Shown: positions 35,665 to 48,730, counted from the first letter of the stretch. The stretch: DNA of 64,000 bases from Begonia masoniana (GCA_022432975.1 CM039512.1:37697936-37761935), one strand, 5' to 3'. The notes: a model not told the origin generated them from the sequence alone. Numbers and translations are program-made.

Positions 35665-36863
35665 AAATTGCTAGAAGTCGGGTCGTCAAGCCTCTATAAT
35701 ACGTCTACTTCTTTGACGAGAATAAATCCCCTCTTTTTGTCACTGTTCTCCTGTAGCAATCACCAACCACGCCGTCGCTCGCAAACATAGACGTGCAATC
35801 TACCCCGTTGTGTTTTATAATCAGAACATGTCACAGAGAAATTCTCCGGTAACCTTTCTAGAATTTCATTCAAAGGAGAAGACAACTATACATCCTAGCA
35901 GCACCAGAGGTCTATATGTTTCCTTTGTTCAGAGCTTTTTTGAACGTCGAGTCTCTATCATCTCGTGCTACGATAAGAGAACATGGCACCTCAGTCTCTA
36001 GTGGGGAAGAAAAATGCCATTTGTTTAGAGATTGTTGAACTTTAGCCATTGATTCTATGTTCATAGCTAAATTAGAGGGATCATAATCTCTATTTGTGGA
36101 AAAATCAAAATATAAAATCAAAGGTTTGATGTTTAGAAGTTTTGAAATCTGGATTTTCTGAAATTATTTGGGGAGAGTTTTATTGTTTATGGAATATTTT
36201 GTAGATTAATTCTAAATTTTGGGAGTTTTTTTTTTCGATATTGATATGGTTGGGCTTCAAAGTTTTAGTTAGATATTTTGTTGAAGTTGTTTTTTAGCAA
36301 TGAGTTCATTTAAATTTGACATCCTATTATTGGATTGAAACACAAGATTTCAACTATGACAGATGAAGATACAAGATGTGCTCACACATATGAATTTAGA
36401 CGATGCGTTGTTAGGGCTCGATAAAATGCCACCCTCTTAGAGTGAAAAGGAGAAATTTTGAAAGAATCGAAAAGCTCTATCCTTGATACATCTGCATTTA
36501 TCGAATTAGATTTTGTAGGATGTTTTGAAGGAGAAAACTAATGCTGATTTATTGTTAAATTTGGAATAGTTGGATTAACGAATAAAATACATTCGAAGAA
36601 ACGTTTATATTCTCATTAGTTGATGGAAAGTAGTTCGATGGAAGAACACTTGTGTGATGACCCGGATGTGTAAGTATGCGTACGATGGCTGCATGAATCG
36701 GAACCCGGATGGCGGTATGTCCGCGCGGGCGAATCGAAAGGTGATGGGTCGTAAAAAGGGGTCGTCACAATTCCACATCGCTTGAGGAAGTATGTGGAAA
36801 TGAAACATATGTAAAGAGACCCTCCCAAGATAACAAGACGCGTTTTGGAGCATAATTGACAAT

Positions 36864-36942
36864 GGATCCCACAAGAACTCCGAAGTTAAAAGTGCTTCGG
36901 CGAGAGTAGTACCAGGTTGGGTGACCGACTGGGAAGTCCTCG
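36864..36942 (+). other. 5S rRNA-like domain in left Cassandra LTR
   Basis: From GGATCCC to CCTCG it follows plant 5S rRNA (GAACTCCGAAGTTAA, GGCGAGAGTAGTACCAGG, GGGTGACC, GGGAAGTCCTCG), covering the internal pol III control region. The 5' third of 5S is poorly conserved. In Cassandra this segment is known to keep the 5S promoter boxes. Confidence 0.92.
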
Positions 36943-37309
36943 CCAAACAAAGCCGTGAGGGGAGGATATTGGGCTATGACCCAATCCCCAGAGCGGAAAT
37001 ATCTTGCTGGGAATAGGGGTCATTACAAATGGTATCAGAGCCTGTACCCAACCAGAAATATGGCCAACAAGGACGTTGGGGCCCCCAGGGGGTGATTGTG
37101 ATGACCCGGATGTGTAAGTATGTGTACGATGGCTGCACGAATCGGAATCCGGATGGCGGTACGTCCGCGCGGGCAAACCAGAAGGTGACGGGTCGTAAAA
37201 AGGGGGTCGTCACAATTCCACATCGCTTGGGGAAGTATGTGGAAATGAAACATATGTAAAGAGACCCCTCTCAAGATAGCAAGACGCGTTTTGGAGCACA
37301 ATTGACAAC

Positions 37310-37388
37310 GGATCCCATAAGAACTCCGAAGTTAAAAGTGGTTCGGCGAGAGTAGTACTAGGTTGGGTGACCGACTGAGAAGTCCTCG
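37310..37388 (+). other. 5S rRNA-like domain in right Cassandra LTR
   Basis: The same segment as in the left LTR, with a few substitutions (for example GTGGTTCGG for GTGCTTCGG). Confidence 0.92.
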
Positions 37389-39031
37389 CCAAACAAAGCC
37401 GTGAGGGGAGGATATTGGGCTACGGCCGAATCCCTAGAGCGGACAATATCTTGTTGGGAATAGGGGTCGTTACAACTTGACTGTGTTCAAAGTGATAGTT
37501 TTGAATTTGGAGATTATAGTATTCAAGTATGATGATGAGGATTTGAGGATTCTACTGTGCTCGTTGCCTGATTCATATGATACTTTTAGATAGACTATTT
37601 TGTTTAGTTGAGATAATTTGAGTTTGTGAGAAATTTATGGTGCCTTGTTATCAAAGGAGAAGTTAAAAATATTGTTGTTGAATCTGAGTCTCGAGGAGAG
37701 AGACTTATGTTTGAGGTTAAACGAAAAAGTTAACAACAAAGACAATGATAATATTAAGGGTGTGAAGGGTAAATCGAAGTCAAGAAATCGTAATAAAATT
37801 TGTTATTTCTGTAAGAAGAAGAGACATATTAAATTGAGTCCTTAAAATTTTAAAATGTTAAGAGAGTTGTTAAAATGGAAAACTGTAACGACCCAGACAC
37901 TGTACCCTATTTCCCGTACGAAATTCTTCTTTTTCTTTTTATACTTAGCGTTTAAGTGGAAAACGATTTAATAAAACGTTTAAAAAATTTCAAAACTATT
38001 ATTTAAACTAACACGCGCACAAACACCTACAAAATACACCTCACCATTTCACTAACGCAATTCTATCTATACCACGAATTATAACTACATCACAAACATA
38101 CACTTCCCAATACGACTTAACTTTAAACCACCGATACTTCTACATCTCCGAAATCTCACTCAGAACGACTCGAGATATAATTAAACAAAACACATTTTCA
38201 CGAAAACAAACTGCATGGTTCCGTTTAAAAGTTTAACATATCCTCCTGTTTACAAAATACCAAGCAGTTCATAAAAATCCAAATAAAAACCTTAACAAAC
38301 GTTTTATAAAACAAATCTATCAACTAAACAGAACCAAACACCCTAATATGATCAACTATACATTTTATAATACCATTAACATAAATCTATCACCTAACCA
38401 GATCCAAGCATCCTAATATGATCAACTATACATTTTATAATACCATTAACTCCTCCAAAATACTTACATACATCCCAAAATACCAACTCCTCCAAAACAC
38501 TCACATACATCCCAAAATACCTTTACATCATTCCCCACGGGTCAAAACGCGCCTCGACTGCTCAGCGCACTCCCACGGCCATCATCCATCAGCTGCTCCT
38601 ACGTCAGGAGGAGGAATATCATCCTCATCTGGGTAAACGTAACCTAGAACGTCACCTACACCATACAGACACATATGAGATATGGAAATCTCAGTAAGCT
38701 ACGTAAATGCAGATGCATGCGTGTCGTGCATATGAAGTTCAGAAAACATGCTCATCAGACATATCAGATCATTTCATACATATTGCCACCGAGATATCAG
38801 CCCTCTAAATGGAAAGGATACATCCCGCGGTCGGACTACCACTTTCGACCTAGAGGAGGGGGGTACATGCTCATAAACCCTACAGCCATGCCTGAGCCCC
38901 ATCTCGCGTAACCAGATGATGTGGTATTGGTCAGACCCGAAAATAGTCCACCAATAGATCAAAGTCCCCCCGTACGGGCCACATAGATTTTTCTTTGAAA
39001 ACATCGTGTAGAATTCGTTTTCATGTCATTT

Positions 39032-40637
39032 GAAATACGTGATGCATGAACAGATAATGAACAGAAAGTAAACAATCAACATATATACCATCAAGACCGA
39101 AATAGAATAACCTATAAACCATTAAACCTAACTACCCAACCGAAAGCGATTTAAAGCAAACAAGTCCTCAGGAATCCTCGATACGACGTCGAAGTATGGT
39201 GTAGACCGATTGGTCAGAGTAAGTCACGAAGACTTACCTGTCGTCCGTAGCTTGCTGGTTTTGGCACATCCGGTCACATATGGCTCGACCTATGTCAAAC
39301 ATTCAGACTTCATTAAAATCAAGCCTACATTCTCCAATTACTCTCAAATTACTATTTCTAGTCTAATCCAATTAAAACCTAACTTAACGGGCCACTAATT
39401 CGGGTTGGGTAAAACCGACCCGAAACTTTGAACGCTCGTAACTTTCGCGTCGGTTACCGGAATCAAACGATTCCAGCGGCCACGTACTCCTCTAATAACC
39501 TATTTTAATATGCCAAAAGGAATTTAAAAACAAACGACCGGAGCTAGATCAATTTATCAAAAACCCGAAATACGTGATGCATGAACAGATAATGAACAGA
39601 AAGTAAACAATCAACATATATACCATCAAGACCGAAATAGAATAACCTATAAACCATTTAAACCTAACTACCCAACCGAAAGCGATTTAAAGCAAACAAG
39701 TCCTCAGGAATCCTCGATACGACGTCGAAGTATGGTGTAGACCGATTGGTCAGAGTAAGTCACGAAGACTTACCTGTCGTCCGTAGCTTGCTGGTTTTGG
39801 CACATCCGGTCACATATGGCTCGACCTATGTCAAACATTCAGACTTCATTAAAATCAAGCCTACATTCTCCAATTACTCTCAAATTACGATTTCTAGTCT
39901 AATCCAATTAAAACCTAACTTAACGGGCCACTAATTCGGGTTGGGTAAAACCGACCCGAAACTTTGAACGCGCGTAACTTTCGCGTCGGTTACCGGAATC
40001 GAACGATTCCAGCGGCCACGTACTCCTCTAATAACCTATTTTAATATGCCAAAAGGAATTTAAAAACAAACGACCGGAGCTAGATCAATTTATCAAAAAC
40101 CCGAAATACGTGATGCATGAACAGATAATGAACAGAAAGTAAACAATCAACATATATACCATCAAGACCGAAATAGAATAACCTATAAACCATTTAAACC
40201 TAACTACCCAACCGAAAGCGATTTAAAGCAAACAAGTCCTCAGGAATCCTCGATACGACGTCGAAGTATGGTGTAGACCGATTGGTCAGAGTAAGTCACG
40301 AAGACTTACCTGTCGTCCGTAGCTTGCTGGTTTTGGCACATCCGGTCACATATGGCTCGACCTATGTCAAACATTCAGACTTCATTAAAATCAAGCCTAC
40401 ATTCTCCAATTACTCTCAAATTACGATTTCTAGTCTAATCCAATTAAAACCTAACTTAACGGGCCACTAATTCGGGTTGGGTAAACCGACCCGAAACTTT
40501 GAACGCGCGTAACTTTCGCGTCGGTTACCGGAATCGAACGATTCCAGCGGCCACGTACTCCTCTAATAACCTATTTTAATATGCCAAAAGGAATTTAAAA
40601 ACAAACGACCGGAGCTAGGTCAATTTATCAAAAACCC
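39032..40637. repeat. Three tandem copies of a 535/536-bp LTR segment
   Basis: Units begin at 39032, 39567 and 40103, and differ at only a handful of bases (for example AAATTACTATTT versus AAATTACGATTT). Each joint is at GAAATACGTGATG against CCCGAA, so the duplication used a few bases of shared sequence. Each unit includes the 52-nt microexon with its acceptor and GTAAGT donor (39238-39289, 39774-39825, 40310-40361). Confidence 0.95.
39238..40361 (-). other. Triplicated predicted microexon of LTR J
   Basis: Three 52-nt copies (39238-39289, 39774-39825, 40310-40361) each have ACATAG before and GTAAGTCTTCG after on the minus strand. Inclusion of one, two or three would change the leader length. 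Confidence 0.45.
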
Positions 40638-41149
40638 GAACTGCCCCTTTTTCCCAAAATTCCTCTTTTTGATTTTTCATCAAATTCCATCAATTTCTTC
40701 ACCAATCTATCCTTTTAACATCCAATTAACAACAACTAACCTAAAATCGAAGTTACAAAGCACAAACCCGAATTGCCCTAATTCGGGCATCACTGATTTT
40801 CGACCAATTCGGGCACAACACGACTCGGCGACCATTGTTGGTCCAAGGGTCAGAAAACCCATGCCGAGAACGTCCAAAATTGGCCGGCGATCGGAGCTCA
40901 ATCGAGCTCGTCACGCACAGCCCCAAACCGAACCGGAAAAAGAGGGAAAACCGAGCCCTTACCTTCAGTTCGTTCGCGGAGGCAGGCCGGAAACCCTTTG
41001 TCGCCGTCGTCTGGCCGGAGAAGGCCGGAGCTCGCCGGTGAACGGCGCCGCGTCGCCGTGCTTTTCCCTCGCCCTGCCCTGTCTCCGTTCGCGGGTCGTC
41101 GGGCTCGAACACAAACAACCTCGGTTGTTTGTGTTGTTTTTACGTTATT

Positions 41150-41185
<36 letters not shown>

Positions 41186-41935
41186 CCTAATATTAATAAT
41201 CCTAATATAATTCCTATTAAAACGTTAATATACCGTTTGGGGCCCTTCCGTAAATTCCGTTAAATCTCGTTCTTAATTATAACTCACGGCTTAATTTCAT
41301 TGGAAATACCCGAATCTAAATTAATTAACCAATCAGGTTAACCAAATTTATTCACTTTTCTTTTAAATTACTTAAAACAATTATTTATTAAACAATTACC
41401 TATTATTTTATTTTCTCTTAAAATTCCGGGTGTTACAAAAACAACTAAAGACATTCAGTAAAGTTGTCGTCAGAGAAGAAGAAGACCACAAAATGTAACA
41501 CCCACGAATCCACCCTGGCTCGGTTCATTACTTTGCTCACACTCCGACATCACTCAATAATTTTTACAACATTTAAAACGATGTTTAAAATAATTTTTGA
41601 TAAAATTTTGACTCGATTTTTGAGTTTTTTGAACACTCGAAAATGGTTGGAAAACGTGCGTAAAATGCGTGCAAAACGTGTCGGAAAAGGTCGGATTAAA
41701 TCATAATTGAAAAACTAAAATGTTGAAAAAAACTCAGGCAGGCCACAAGGGCGCCGCGCGCGCGCACTGGGTGCGCGCATCGCCCCTGCTGCGCGCGCGG
41801 TGCGGTCGAGTTAAATCATAATTGAAAAACCAAAATTTTGAAAAAAACTCAGGCAGGCCACAAGGGCGCCGCGCGCGTGCACTGGGTGCGCGCATCGCCC
41901 CTGCAGCTTGCGCTGCTGCTGCGCGCACCGCCTGC

Positions 41936-42532
<597 letters not shown>

Positions 42533-43252
42533 CACCTGCGTGCCACCGTCAGCCACAACACACCCTTTTTACCTATTTTCACCATTTCTCTATTTTTCTT
42601 CAAACCACACACCACCCAATTCCCTAACTTCATCACAAAACTTTTCCCGACATTTCTGACTCCTTGACACGTAAAAATCCCAAAAAACACGACTCTAAAT
42701 TGTCAATGAAAATGTAAAAATCGTTAAAAACAGACGTCGTTTGCTTTTCTAAAACTCGAGCAGCATGACAACTAAATTTTCTAAAAACCGCCATCCTGAA
42801 AATCAAACTTTATAAAACATATTCAACAATTCCAAAACAACATTTACCAAAAGTTATCGAAAACCATCTTTTACACAAACAAAATCCCACAAAACTACCA
42901 AGATACAAATCCCACACATCTCCCGAAGACCATGGTCGAGACGCCCCGACAAATACCTACACCGGCATGTCCCATGCGTTGCCGACTGCTTCCTAATTCT
43001 AGTTTCTCCCATCTTGCTCACCTGTGAACACGTCGTCACCTACACCATAGAACACAAAACGTAAGCCTAATACTTAGTAAGTAGGAAATAATGGATGCAA
43101 ACACATACATACACACACATCCTAACATATGCAGTTTCTACTCGTTCTGTTGTTCTTATTTCGTTTCCGTAATGTTAATCTATCACTTAGTGGTGTTGAT
43201 CAAGTAGGCGCACATCCTATATCATCTAGGATGGCCCCACTTTGACCCAACA

Positions 43253-44610
43253 GTGCGAGATCGGAGGGCCACATCTGAGTCTAGCTCCAAGGATGGCCAT
43301 GGCCATACCCGATCTCCAGGCACACACATCTGAATCTAGCTCCAATGATGCATTTCCATTCGAGTCCCGCTCCAAGGATGGCACTAACCAATCCCCTAGC
43401 ATACATCCGAGTCCAGCTCCAATGATGCATTTCCATCCGAGTCCTACTCCAAGGATGACACTACCCCAAACTCCTGGCATACATCCGATTCCAGCTTCAA
43501 GGATGCATTTCTATCTGAGTCCCGCTCCATGGATGGCACCAGGCACACATCTGAGACCAGCTCCAAGGATGGATGGCACTAACCAATCCCCTAGCATACA
43601 TCCGAGTCTAGCTCCAAGGATGGCACTAACCAATCCCCTAGCATACATCCGAGTCTAGCTCCAAGGATGGCACTAACCAATCCCCTAGCATACATCCGAG
43701 TCTAGCTCCAAGGATGGCACTAACCAATCCCCTAGCATACATCCGAGTCTAGCTCCAAGGATGGCACTAACCAATCCCCTAGCATACATCCGAGTCTAGC
43801 TCCAAGGATGGCACTAACCAATCCCCTAGCATACATCCGAGTCTAGCTCCAAGGATGGCACTAACCAATCCCCTAGCATACATCCGAGTCTAGCTCCAAG
43901 GATGGCACTAACCAATCCCCTAGCATACATCCGAGTCTAGCTCCAAGGATGGCACTAACCAATCCCCTAGCATACATCCGAGTCTAGCTCCAAGGATGGC
44001 ACTAACCAATCCCCTAGCATACATCCGAGTCTAGCTCCAAGGATGGCACTAACCAATCCCCTAGCATACATCCGAGTCTAGCTCCAAGGATGGCACTAAC
44101 CAATCCCCTAGCATACATCCGAGTCTAGCTCCAAGGATGGCACTAACCAATCCCCTAGCATACATCCGAGTCTAGCTCCAAGGATGGCACTAACCAATCC
44201 CCTAGCATACATCCGAGTCTAGCTCCAAGGATGGCACTAACCAATCCCCTAGCATACATCCGAGTCTAGCTCCAAGGATGGCACTAACCAATCCCCTAGC
44301 ATACATCCGAGTCTAGCTCCAAGGATGGCACTAACCAATCCCCTAGCATACATCCGAGTCTAGCTCCAAGGATGGCACTAACCAATCCCCTAGCATACAT
44401 CCGAGTCTAGCTCCAAGGATGGCACTAACCAATCCCCTAGCATACATCCGAGTCTAGCTCCAAGGATGGCACTAACCAATCCCCTAGCATACATCCGAGT
44501 CTAGCTCCAAGGATGGCACTAACCAATCCCCTAGCATACATCCGAGTCTAGCTCCAAGGATGGCACTAACCTAGCATACATCCGAGTCTAGCTCCAAGGA
44601 TGACACTATC
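43253..44610. repeat. 47-bp minisatellite, diverged then homogenised
   Basis: From about 43570 to 44570 there are about 21 essentially identical 47-bp units (key words: GGCACTAACCAATCCCCTAG, CATACATCCGAGTCTAGCTC). The 300 bp to the left hold diverged relatives of variable length (CATCTGA, GATGCATTTCCATCCGAG), and one shortened unit closes the right side. It lies in intron 2 of LTR H. Confidence 0.96.
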
Positions 44611-44756
44611 CAATCCTCACACGTTTCATGCTCACCGTTCAAAAGCATGCTCGAAATTCATTTTTCGTAGTTTGAAAACAATGATGCATGTCACACAACT
44701 ACTCGACACAAAACAAAACACAAACAACTAAACAAGCAAACAATCCCTACCAAGTT

Positions 44757-46324
44757 AATTAGACCAGATAATGATTGTTAATTCTTGAAAATTCAAGATT
44801 AAATTGACCAAAAAACAAAGTAAAAAATTTGGTTGTCAAGATCCCATAGTTAAACATCCATATTGGTATTTACCCTAAACTAAATTATCTAAATTCATTT
44901 GAAAGGTTATAATCTATTACTAGAGACTAACAAGACAATCAAACAAACTTCCAATGATAATATATGTTTATACGATGGGTAAAAAAATAATTAAAGCAGA
45001 GCAAATAAAGATATCCAGATAACACATCACATAGAAAACATCCTAGAAAGAGAGTTTAGGAAATCATGATAATCACTCTCACCAAGCTCTTACAACCAAA
45101 GAAAAGAACCATTTATTTTCTGAATGTAGTTTGGAAGTTGAATATTCAGGTGGTCATCAACTCTTACTTCTAGTGAATGAACCTTTCATAATTAAAATAA
45201 ATCAAAATAGGCTAGTTCTATATCTAAGAAGCTACGAGTTTTGAAAATTAATTGAAGTGTAATGCAATGCGTTATTTATTTTCTATTCTACACTGTAATT
45301 TTATTTCTCGCTTACATATCGATTATTAATTAATATAATAATATTTAAAAATAAAATAGTAATAATATTTATTAATAAGGGTCACTAATGTAACAATAAA
45401 ATTTTAGAATTAGGAAGAAAAATTAATATTATTTTAATTTAAATACTAAATAAAAAAAATCTAACTATTGTTGTCATCAATGATAGTAAAGTACGGGGAA
45501 AACATTGAAGAATGGCCTTAATCTCAGAAAAGTTGTTCACACCGAACAGGCTATAACCTACCCTCTTAATTATTTTATTTTTTAATTAACATTTTCTTAT
45601 TTTGCCGTCGAATCGATATTGGCCATTACTTTTAAAAGGTGTTGATTGTTTACATCGGCAATGACACATGCAATGTTGGGTTCAACCAAAATGGAGAGAC
45701 AGGGTGTCAGAGATAGATAGTTAGATAGAGATAGAGAGAAGAGAGGGTAGAGAGGGAATGAGAGAAAGAAATGAAGAGAGAGGGTGATAGAGAGCAAGAG
45801 AGAGAAAGAGGGTTGGAGAAGATAGATGGTAGGAGAGAAGAGGGACGAAGAGAGAGAAAAAAAGGAGTAAAAACCCACTTGATTTTGTCGTAGGTTGTCC
45901 TAAAAGTCCAACTTCTAATCACCGAAATCGCTCGAACTTAGAACTTGTAAGAAAAGTGCAATTTTTTATGCATTTTTTCTTGCATTCAGATTCATTTTTG
46001 CAGTGTAGATCTACCAACCTCCTTTTCTTTTATATTTAACTCTCTCTTCTCTATTATTATAATAATTTGGTGTTAGACTTTTATTCATTTGCCTGGCTTA
46101 GTTTACATTTCACAATGTGAGATCATGAAATTTTAGAAATTTCATTATAAACATTTACATTCTTTCGTAATATGGATATATTTATGACTAATCACTCGAT
46201 TACTTTGGTCACTTTTGTAGCCAAATTTTGTTAAAATAGTATTTTCTTGATGAGTTGATTTTACACCGGGGAGTTTGTGATTTTTTAATGCGTTTTTGAA
46301 TAGTTTTTGGTGTATTTTCAAACA
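44757..46324. other. A/T-rich stretch with a GA-rich tract, no gene seen
   Basis: No convincing coding frame. A GAGA-rich tract (about 45690-45870) opens frames on the minus strand that read as Ser/Leu/Phe low-complexity peptides. ATATG at 46325-46329 is the left TSD of solo LTR K. Confidence 0.45.
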
Positions 46325-47113
46325 ATATGTGTAACACCCGGATTTTTGGGTTATGGATTTTGTCTCTAGATCTCTAGTTCTTCGCCGTATAGTGTTTTAA
46401 TCTGTAAAATATTAATCTAGGCCCGTTTCGCGAATAGGAAGTTTTATTGGAACCACAATGATTTATTGGTATTTTAGTGGCTTAAGATTATTTTGGAAAA
46501 AATCAAATCATAGGCTAATTAATGGAATTAAGTAAAGGATTATTAGGAAGGGCGTTATGGTAATTTTTACAAAGAAAATTTATTAAAACCTAAAAATCTC
46601 TTTTCTTTCCCCCACGATTTCTCTCCAGCCGCTCTCCCCCCTTCCCTTCGACGTTTCTCCTCCCACCACACGGTTCTTCTCCTAGCCGATTTCTTCCTCC
46701 GTTTTCTTCAAGATTCAAACCCTAGGTGAGTATTAGATGATTCATTTGTTGATATTTTCGATTTAGGGATTGATACTAATTAGGGTTTTAGTGTTATAAC
46801 ACGCGAAATTATGAAGTAATGTTTGAAGTTGTTAGGTTTTGGGTATTAATGAGTATTAATGAGTATTAATGGAGGAACTATGGATATTGTTGTTAGTAGG
46901 TTGAGAAATAATGAATGTTGGTTTAATTTTGGTAGTTGGATGGTTTAAATGTCATTGTTGTGAGTGAAATTAAGCTATCAACACTAAGTGTTCGATAAAA
47001 TGCCCGAAAGAGAGGAGTTAGAGTTTTAGGAAACTTCCTTAGCTAGGATTTTGTTAGTTTCGAATTTAGATTATTTAGGATTGATTTTAACATCGAAATA
47101 TGAAATGTTCTAG

Positions 47114-47160
47114 GTGAAGATGGCATAAAGTGAAGGCACGACGTTGCTAAAGAAGCCCAA
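47114..47160 (+). other. Predicted LTR microexon, element K (47 nt)
   Basis: Preceded by ATGTTCTAG and followed by GTAAGTGGGTG. The upstream intron is 388 nt and the downstream one 676 nt, both GT...AG. Confidence 0.5.
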
Positions 47161-48255
47161 GTAAGTGGGTGTGTTAGGACTTTCGGCCGTTAGAGCCCTA
47201 CATCACAAGGATACTAGGGTGATTTGTTTGAGTTATTGTTGATGGTTGTGACTTGTTGTGTTCTATGTTATGATTAATAGAGTAGAGTGATGCTATGATT
47301 CATAATGTACAGCTCGTTACGTATAGCATGTTTTCTTTAAGTGAATTCATGTCCATGCATCATGATTCTTCAAAAACATACAAAAATGATTTATGTGCAC
47401 GTTTTATATGATCATGATGAGTATATGAAAATTGTATGTAAGTATGAATATGTGTGGGATGGGGGAATTGACCACGATTATGTTTCCAAGATTTTAGTAC
47501 GATTCGTGGATCCTCCCGCTGGTGGGGGCTGGACTGTCAGGAAGACTCGCAGATCCTCCCGCTGGTGGGGGCCGGGTTGATACTGCACGATTAGTTCGCG
47601 GATCCTCTCGTTGGTGAGGGCCGGACTAGTCGTTACCGTTATTGTCCGATTGGACCACGATTATGATTCCTTTGCCATTTCTCCTCGTGCCCCTCAATTC
47701 ATGCCATGTCAATGATAAATAAGAACAAGATTACGAACACAAATATGATTTTGTGAAGTATGCGTTCATGAACATTTACATATTTGTTGCACCCTTTACT
47801 AAGCATTGAGCTTATAGTTTAAACCTTATGATGTAGGTGATGAATTAGAAGGTGAGGACCTTAAACCAAGTGATGACGTCTGAGTCGAGTTGCTGGATGG
47901 TGCTCATGGCGGAGTTTTGTGGCTGGGCGGCGTTTTGACCCAAGGGTGGTGCTCCTAGCATGAATCGATATAGGTTTGTGATTTTGGAAGTATAAGTAGA
48001 AAAGATTTTTATATAAATTTTCATATGATGACAAGTATTAGAATGGTTGACGTTTCTTTTCTTTCATGGTTTTAAGGAGGATTTTTATGACTAATGATTT
48101 TTAATGATGGATAGTTTAGGGATTTAAAGCTTCTTGTTTAAATGGTTTAAATTGATCTTTGGTTGATGAATTTGGGAGAAGTTTTGATAGGATTATACTA
48201 TATTCTTGGGCAAGGGAGAAATGTGTGCAGGAAGGTGTATTTTCGGCCAGAAGAA

Positions 48256-48470
48256 TAGCCGATCGATCGGCTAAGGGGAGGCGATCGATCGGCATAACTA
48301 TTTTGGCGATTTGCTGAAACCAGAGAGAGTGCCGATCAATCGGCAACATGTGTTTAGAAATTCCGAGTCAAGAGAGAGCCGAAAGATCGACTAAATTTGC
48401 CGATCGAACGGCGGTGCATGAAATGGGCAGGGCGAACGATCGGTTGATTTGACCTATCGATCGCTCACTA
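48256..48470. repeat. Diverged GATCGATC palindromes in LTR K
   Basis: GCCGATCGATCGGC, GCGATCGATCGGC, GCCGATCAATCGGC, GCCGATCGAACGGC and CGAACGATCGGTTG are scattered in the 3' part of the LTR. The preceding GCTGAAACCAGAG stretch aligns with GCTGAAATTCCAGAG in LTR G, so the location is homologous. Confidence 0.85.
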
Positions 48471-48730
48471 ATGTTTTCCAATTTTGCCATTCTCCTTTTC
48501 ACTTAAAGCCGAGCATGTCCTCCTCCTAGTCCTTCCATTAGACCTATCAATGTTTTAGATAATTTTAATGGTTTTCAATAAGTTTTAAACATGGCTCTCA
48601 ATAGTTTTAGAAAAGTTTCTTTCAAGTAGATTTTCTTACGTTTTTTTTTTTAAATATACGAGTCAAGAATAAGAACACAAACACGATTATGTAAGTCGCA
48701 GCCCGTTGGGTTTCGGGTCGTGACAATATG

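Larger units (their letters stand above)
36653..37474 (+). mobile_element. Cassandra TRIM retrotransposon, complete
   Basis: LTRs at 36653-37027 and 37097-37474 (375 and 378 bp) start TGTGATGACCCGGATG and end TTACA. Perfect TSDs ACTTG lie at 36648-36652 and 37475-37479. The internal region is only 69 bp and starts with TGGTATCAGAGC (37030-37041). Each LTR contains a 5S rRNA-like segment, the hallmark of Cassandra. It encodes nothing and depends on enzymes of other elements. It has inserted into the copia gag frame. Confidence 0.95.
35281..37865 (+). pseudogene. Ty1/copia relic: LTR end, primer site, gag fragments
   Basis: An LTR-like 3' end (...GATTTTCAACA, 35514) is followed by TGGTATCAATGC (35517-35528), a degenerate tRNA-iMet site in copia spacing. 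Gag-like coding is visible as broken pieces before 36650 (around EEHL) and after 37480, including CSLPDSYDTF and a zinc knuckle CYFCKKKRHIK (37796 on) whose last cysteine is lost. Cassandra (36653-37474) sits inside gag. A 34-nt A run occupies 35626-35659. Pol is not seen; solo LTR J and LTR H interrupt the 3' side, with a remnant at 41443-41493. Confidence 0.7.
37884..41437 (-). mobile_element. Solo LTR J with 536-bp triplication (3.55 kb)
   Basis: Plus-strand ends are TGTAACGACCC (37884) and CCGGGTGTTACA (41437), with perfect TSDs AAAAC. It lies in the copia relic just after the zinc knuckle. It is closest to solo LTR I. The minus strand has a GC-rich first exon, then three tandem copies of a unit that carries the microexon and flanking intron sequence, then intron 2. 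A short (AAT)n stretch lies at 41147-41183. A 121-codon open frame over the GC-rich exon (40753-41118) parallels that in LTR I but has no known domain. Confidence 0.9.
46330..48725 (+). mobile_element. Solo LTR K (2.4 kb)
   Basis: It starts TGTAACACCCGGATTTTTG, ends GGGTCGTGACA, and has perfect TSDs ATATG (46325-46329 and 48726-48730). Predicted layout: exon 1 ending CAAACCCTAG (46725), intron 1 (46726-47113), microexon 47114-47160, donor GTAAGTGGG, hairpin CGGCCGTTAGAGCCCTACATCA, intron 2 to 47836 (TGATGTAG), then exon 3 with GATCGATC palindromes. Intron 2 carries three copies of a GGATCCTCCCGCTGGTGGGG segment (47508-47630). Every module seen in the other LTRs is present, making this the clearest single example. 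Confidence 0.92.

Noticed and set aside
36653..37474. Functional 5S rRNA genes
   Set aside because: The 5S-like parts are degenerate at the 5' third and sit within LTRs with TSDs and a primer site, so they are Cassandra domains and not 5S gene repeats.
45597..45922. Two overlapping minus-strand frames (71 and 93 codons)
   Set aside because: Composed mostly of Ser, Leu and Phe from a GAGA-rich tract; no domain or splice context.
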